This document shows, in pieces, positions 59,342 through 64,000 of a stretch of DNA of 64,000 nucleotides. Where the stretch lies: NCBI GenBank assembly GCA_037447605.1, contig CM074805.1, positions 1,831,359 to 1,895,358 of the forward strand. The letters run 5' to 3'. The position numbers were made by a program, and so were the translations under genes. The notes under the pieces were generated by a model. The model worked only from the letters and a program-made list of their open reading frames with translations. It was not told the origin of the DNA and ran no database searches. The number at the start of each line of letters is the position of its first letter. The stretch's first letter is position 1. This stretch comes from Zygnema circumcarinatum. Taxonomy: Eukaryota > Streptophyta > Zygnematophyceae > Zygnematales > Zygnemataceae.

Positions 59342-60266
59342 TGGATCTGCCCCGTCGCAGTGCTGGTAATTCTTTGATTCATCGGGCTTTGCCCTACTTT
59401 AAGGTTAAATGGGAGTCTTTGAGGTTCTTAGCAGTATTCAACATCCTAAGCGCCTTTTTTTATTTTGGCTGCTCGCCTTTGTGCTGCACCTTCAGTGACA
59501 GGCAGGTTTGGGCTTGAGCGGCAGCTTTACACTGATTTATATTCGGACAGGCAGAGGAGCGAGTTGTCCCCGAAACACCATACACTGTATTCTTGCCTGA
59601 ACATGGGCTCAAGTGCAAACTTTTGTACATAGGACTTTCACAAACCATCGATTCTTTTCCTTGAAAAAACTGGTTCTTAAAGTGATGAGTTTGTGCGAGT
59701 CTGCTTCCTGTGGTGCCCCTTCCTTGAGGGGTGGCATGGGATGGCACACCATGGCTGTCCCACATCCCGGCCATGATGGCATGGGATCGCAGACCATGGT
59801 TGTCCCACATCCCGGCCATGGTCAGACATGTGAAATCTGCCAGCCCCAAACTCGTCCACAGCAGGGCCCCTATGAGAGTCACAGCCAGACTGCAACCCTC
59901 GATATGGCCGATATGGTTTTGTATTGTCGTATCGTATCGTATCGTATTGTTCAGAGGATACAATGACGGCTTGAGATTTTTGTTGTCTAGGTCGTGCGAG
60001 TGGAAGCCGCCTGGCAGCTCCACGGTCCATTTGCCACGTGGTCCAATCGCGTTCAAGGTACAGCCTGGACCCGTCACGTCGGCAAACCGCCTTGGCAGCA
60101 TCCGCGCGACACGTGGCGGCAGTAGGACTCGCCACGTGGGCGAGAGTGAGCTTGCGCCAAAACTCGCCATGTGGCAGCTCACTCACCCCCCTCCATCCCT
60201 CTCTCCCTCCCACCCTCCCTCCGGTGCCGCTGGAAGCTGAGGGAGAGAGCTCCTGCAAGGGGCGCC
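59342..60266. promoter_or_regulatory. 3' flank of the SPLAYED-type gene and promoter of the fructokinase gene
   Basis: Contains a 45-bp tandem duplication (59732-59821), a (CGTAT)4 run (59926-59950) and, just upstream of the next start, three CACGTG G-boxes at 60035-60040, 60110-60115 and 60133-60138 plus a related CATGTG near 60169. A C/T-rich leader stretch (60183-60222) precedes the ATG. G-boxes bind bZIP/bHLH factors in plants and suggest light, sugar or ABA control of the fructokinase; that is inference. Confidence 0.6.
59732..59821. repeat. Two 45-bp direct tandem repeats
   Basis: Copies 59732-59776 and 59777-59821 share TGGCATGGGAT at the start and TGTCCCACATCCCGGCCATG near the end, with about five differences. 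Non-coding context between two genes. Confidence 0.9.
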
Positions 60267-63200
60267 ATGGCCGCCTTCGCTTTTCCCGGCAGTCTTGCTT
60301 TGCTCGGGGAGGGAGTTACGGATGGCTGTGATGCTCGATTCCTCCACTCCTCGTCGTCATTGCTTCTAGGATTTCGGCATCTGACGACTGAATCTTGGAA
60401 GAGACTGCGCTTCAGGAGTTGTGCGGCAATGCAAGAGACATCGCAGCGGGGAGGGCAGGAAGTGAAACTGTCGCGAGGGCGGAACAAGGGTACAGGTGTG
60501 TGAGCTCGCAGCGTTTGTCAGAAGAGCTCAGGGTTACGCTTATTTTTGTTAGCGTTTTGGAAACTATCTCAGCGAGATTTGAGCGACAATCGCAAGATGA
60601 AATGTAGGAAAAGCACGTTCCACGATGAGAATCATGAAACCGTAGTACCGCTATCTATCGGTGCGCGTGAGAAATCCTCGGCGGAGGAATTCTCCTTGGG
60701 CAACGTGCTATGTATTTTCCCTCTGGAGGCGTGGAGAGCAACCGCATGTCAAACGATCCGAAGTTTTCTGTTGTAGAGCTGACTTTTCAAACGAATGGGA
60801 ATTGCTTCCCTTTATCCACTGGCCTAATTGCAGATGATTGCGATGTATATCTGTATTTGCCATCATGGATTCCATTTTTTCTGCTGAAGCTCGCTGCTTC
60901 TGTTTAGGACATTGTGAATTGCTCGTTGTGTTTCGCCTCAGCCACAACCATATTGACCTGCATCGTCTGCTGCTGTTTGATTCTGATTATGAGAATCTGA
61001 TTCTCTTGCGTCAGCCATGAACATCAGCAAACATGCCTATGTTCCGTCTGTGTTCTATGCTTCCTGTTTTCAAGATTTGAAAGACAGCTGTCATTGTTGC
61101 ATAAATTCCTTTTCCTTGACCTTCACTGCGTAATGCCCCTCCAAATGTTTCTTGGGAATGTCTCTAACGCGTTGTGGATGCTTCATGCCAGGCCGACTTC
61201 TGGCCAGGTCCGGCATATGTGCGCGTCCATTGAAAGCTCAAAATAGCAATGGAGCGACAGAACCTTCTGATTTGGTAGTGTGTTTCGGAGAGATGTTGAT
61301 TGACTTCGTTCCAACGGTGAATGGAGTGTCTCTTGCGGAGGCTCCTGCCTTTCAAAAAGCCCCTGGTGGTGCACCAGCAAATGTTGCCGTCGGAATTTCC
61401 CGCCTTGGTGGGCGTTCTGCTTTTGTGGGCAAGGTGGGAGTTTCTGAAGCCAGGGTTGGTCTTTCCAATCTTGAGCTTTTTGCTGGTCCCATACGCGTTT
61501 TACAATTGTAAACAGTAAAATGATCGAAAAGATCTCCTGGTAGCAGCAAGTCTTCTCTCGACGTTTGAGCTAGTAGAATCGTTTTTTTTGTTTTCATTTC
61601 AGTCAATTCGTTAGCGCGCACACGAGCACAGAATTTACTTTAGTAAACGGGTACTTTTCCTTCGGTGCATGCAGGTTGGAGATGATGAGTTTGGGCACAT
61701 GCTAGCGGATATTTTGCGAACAAACAATGTGGATACACGTGGTGTTCGCTTTGATGGGGGAGCCCGCACGGCGCTTGCCTTTGTCACTCTGCGCTCTGAT
61801 GGCGAACGCGAATTTATGTTTTATCGCAATCCTAGTGCAGACATGCTACTGCAGCCTGAAGAGCTAAATCTCGAGCTTATTTCACAGGTGGAAATGGCTG
61901 AAATGAAGAGGGGAGCAGTTGGTGGTTGCTGCATGTTCAGTTGAAGTATATGAGACTTCCCTCTGTCTCGTATACTTGCAGTCCCCTCCTGACAATAGAG
62001 ATTCTGCCCTGAAACTCAGCCTCTGATAGGATGGTGGCGGACAGGGCGGCGCCTGCAGGCCCGCATTGCTCACTACGGCTCCATCAGCCTTATTGCAGAG
62101 CCATGCCGCTCTGCTCATGTAGCTTTCATGGATGCTGCACGAGCTTCTGGTGCCCTACTCTCTTATGATCCAAACTTGCGACTGCCACTTTGGTCCTCTG
62201 CTGATGAGGCTCGCACGGAAATCAGGAGCATATGGAATCAGGCGCAGGTGATTAAGGTGCGCCGTTCTGTTGCTTTCCCTGGAACAACTGAACTATTTTA
62301 AACGCAATCTGCATTCTTTATTATCTGTTCTCAATTCAGCAATGGGGCTGTGCGGTTTCCAAACAGGTCCGTTTTTGCAATGTGATAGAACGGTGGAGGA
62401 GGGAAGTTTGAATGGTTTGGTAGACCTTGAAGGAATGGTTTGATTTATTGCAGGTAAGTGAGGAGGAGATTACATTCTTGACTGAAGGAGGGGACCCCTA
62501 CAGCGATGAGGCAGCCCGAGCTCTTTTCCACGACAACCTTGTCGCCTTGCTGGTCACGGAAGGCAGTGCGGGCTGCCGTTACTACACGCAGGTGATGACT
62601 CCTCCGCAGTCAGAAGAGATCCCTCCTTTTTACAGACTTAGGGGCATTGCTTGCGCCTTTTGCAAGAGTTTGCCACTCTCATGATGGCCTCTATGTTCGG
62701 CATGTTCATGTTCATTACTACTTTCGATTATCGCATGCAGGAATTTCAAGGCCGTGTTCCAGGCTTCAAGGTGGAAGCAGTGGATACGACCGGAGCAGGT
62801 GATGCCTTTGTCGCAGGCTTTCTAAAAAAGCTGGCGGAGGACAGGAGCCAATTGAAGGTCAGTGCAAAATCCCATGAATCACAGCAAAATCCTTGTTCAT
62901 GTTGGCTTAATGTCTGTACAAATAGTTTGGGACGCCAACGTGTATGATGGAGAGGTTACGGGTTCTACCCCACTGACCGGCGTGGCATCACATCCTAATT
63001 ACTATTTAGGAGAAGCTAAAGCAGTGCAGCGGTATCAAAAGCAATACCTCCGACCAGCCCCCAAGCGTCCCAATTGATCAGTTGCTTGGTATGTCACTCG
63101 TTTTTTGTCAAAGTTTGGACATGATGGAGCCCTCCGGAATACAGTATTTCGCCTTTGCAGTAGGAGCAGTGGTTTTTTGTGAGGCGGAGAAACAGAGCGA

Positions 63201-63542
63201 CGTGGTCAGACAGTTATAGAGGAGGAATTGAGAGGTATTCAAAATTCATGTTCTTCACCATCAAGAAGTTCATGCTAATGAGGCTTTTCAAGAACTTGTA
63301 GAAGAAAGCTAGCAGGATAGCAACGCGACCTGTTACATGTATATTATGGAACCTCTGAAAGGTGAACTCTCCTTGACCTGCACGTCAGCTGGGGCTTGAG
63401 GGAACAGGATGAGGGCAAACTGCGAGAAACACTTCAATTTGCGAATGCTTGTGGGGCTCTCGCTACCACAGAGAGAGGGGCGATACCTGCGCTACCTACA
63501 CCAGCCAAAGTGGAAACGCTTCTCACAAAAATAGCTGTCTAA
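60267..63542 (+). CDS. FRK3: Fructokinase (PfkB family), plastid-targeted FRK3 type
   Basis: Phosphorylates fructose to fructose-6-phosphate with ATP, feeding starch synthesis. Exons, all phases closing: 60267-60495, 61192-61433, 61675-61887, 62059-62256, 62454-62591, 62741-62857, 63408-63542; 423 aa. Exon 1 (ATG in CGCCATGG) plus the start of exon 2 encode a Ser/Arg/Leu-rich transit-like extension of about 100 residues. The kinase begins [15 protein letters not shown]; PfkB signature 1 region is [18 protein letters not shown] and signature 2 is [13 protein letters not shown] with catalytic Asp361. [11 protein letters not shown] and [14 protein letters not shown] are also conserved. The end [21 protein letters not shown] matches plastidial FRK3 proteins. 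Three CACGTG boxes lie within 240 bp upstream of the start codon. Confidence 0.94.
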
Positions 63543-64000
63543 ACACAGCCTTCTGCTAATATCATTCTGATACTTTCCGAGCCATAACTTCCCCCCCTTC
63601 TTGCGAGCAATTACATAGCAATGGCAATAATTGTGCTTTCATTGTGCTTTAATTGTGCTACCAGGGCAGTGATTAGTTTAGGGTGGCTGTCTGTTTACGT
63701 GCACGTGTGGTTTGTTGTGAGATCCTATGCCCACGCTCATGCTGCAAGTGCGAAACTAAGTTGTGCTACAACAGGAAACTAGCAATTGTGTTTCCCCTTT
63801 TCTGCTTGTTTCTAGCGTTGTTGCTTAATAAGGAACATCATAATACACAAGGCCTTAAAGAATCTCGAAAGAATGTTTACAACAATGTAGGAGATAATTC
63901 TATTGGGAATTGCACTTGTCTCACAAAAAAATCAACAAATTCAGTCAAATTGTATCCAAAACGCCTTTCCATACGAAATGAACACTACCGGAGGAGCCTT
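63543..64000. other. 3' flank of fructokinase to window end
   Basis: Presumed 3' UTR and intergenic sequence, A/T-rich, with three ATTGTGCTT words at 63628-63660. No gene seen. Confidence 0.5.

Overview
This is a nuclear window from the green lineage, most likely a streptophyte (a charophyte alga or a non-seed land plant). It carries plant-type genes: plastid-type starch phosphorylase, HCF101, a plastid-type fructokinase, a SPLAYED-type SNF2 ATPase, a RIN2-type RING E3 ligase, and the plant form of FIP1 with a long C-terminal RD/RE-rich extension. Genes are split by GT-AG introns, mostly about 100-800 bp, and gene spacing is short (about 0.4-2.1 kb). One 10-N gap (53826-53835) marks this as draft assembly. 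I cannot name the species.

Layout: 476-1031 (+) last two exons of alpha-glucan phosphorylase; 2898-6747 (-) MscS-like organellar channel, complete model of 609 aa; 6748-8549 shared upstream region ending in 55 perfect TTAGGG repeats; 8550-18051 (+) FIPS5-type polyadenylation factor, 1949 aa; 18566-18949 (-) doubtful small ORF; 19225-24023 (+) RIN2/AMFR-like RING-CUE ligase; 25177-31219 (+) RBM26/27-type CCCH-RRM protein, 1219 aa; 31220-33357 gene-free with short tandem repeats; 33358-40001 (-) HCF101, 537 aa, with a 430-bp MITE-like element in one intron; 40851-43832 (-) type I membrane protein with a mannose-6-phosphate-receptor/ATG27-like domain; 44255-47431 (+) SurE-like phosphatase, 336 aa; 47985-48275 degenerate CCAA array; 48598-59341 (+) SPLAYED-type SWI/SNF ATPase; 60267-63542 (+) fructokinase, 423 aa.

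Exon borders were read by eye from GT-AG signals, reading-frame phase and remembered family sequence. For eight of the models every splice phase closes. The RIN2-like model (exons 6-7), the MRH model (N-terminal half) and the first intron of the SPLAYED model are not fully resolved. No tRNA, rRNA, CRISPR array or autonomous transposon was seen.

The genes do not form a pathway. Loose themes are plastid metabolism (phosphorylase, fructokinase, HCF101), mRNA 3'-end and RNA processing (FIPS5, RBM26/27) and endomembrane functions (RIN2-like, MRH receptor). I found no convincing new multigene system. The most unusual features are the telomere-type array 50 bp upstream of the FIPS5 start codon, the MITE-like element inside HCF101, and the micro-exons.
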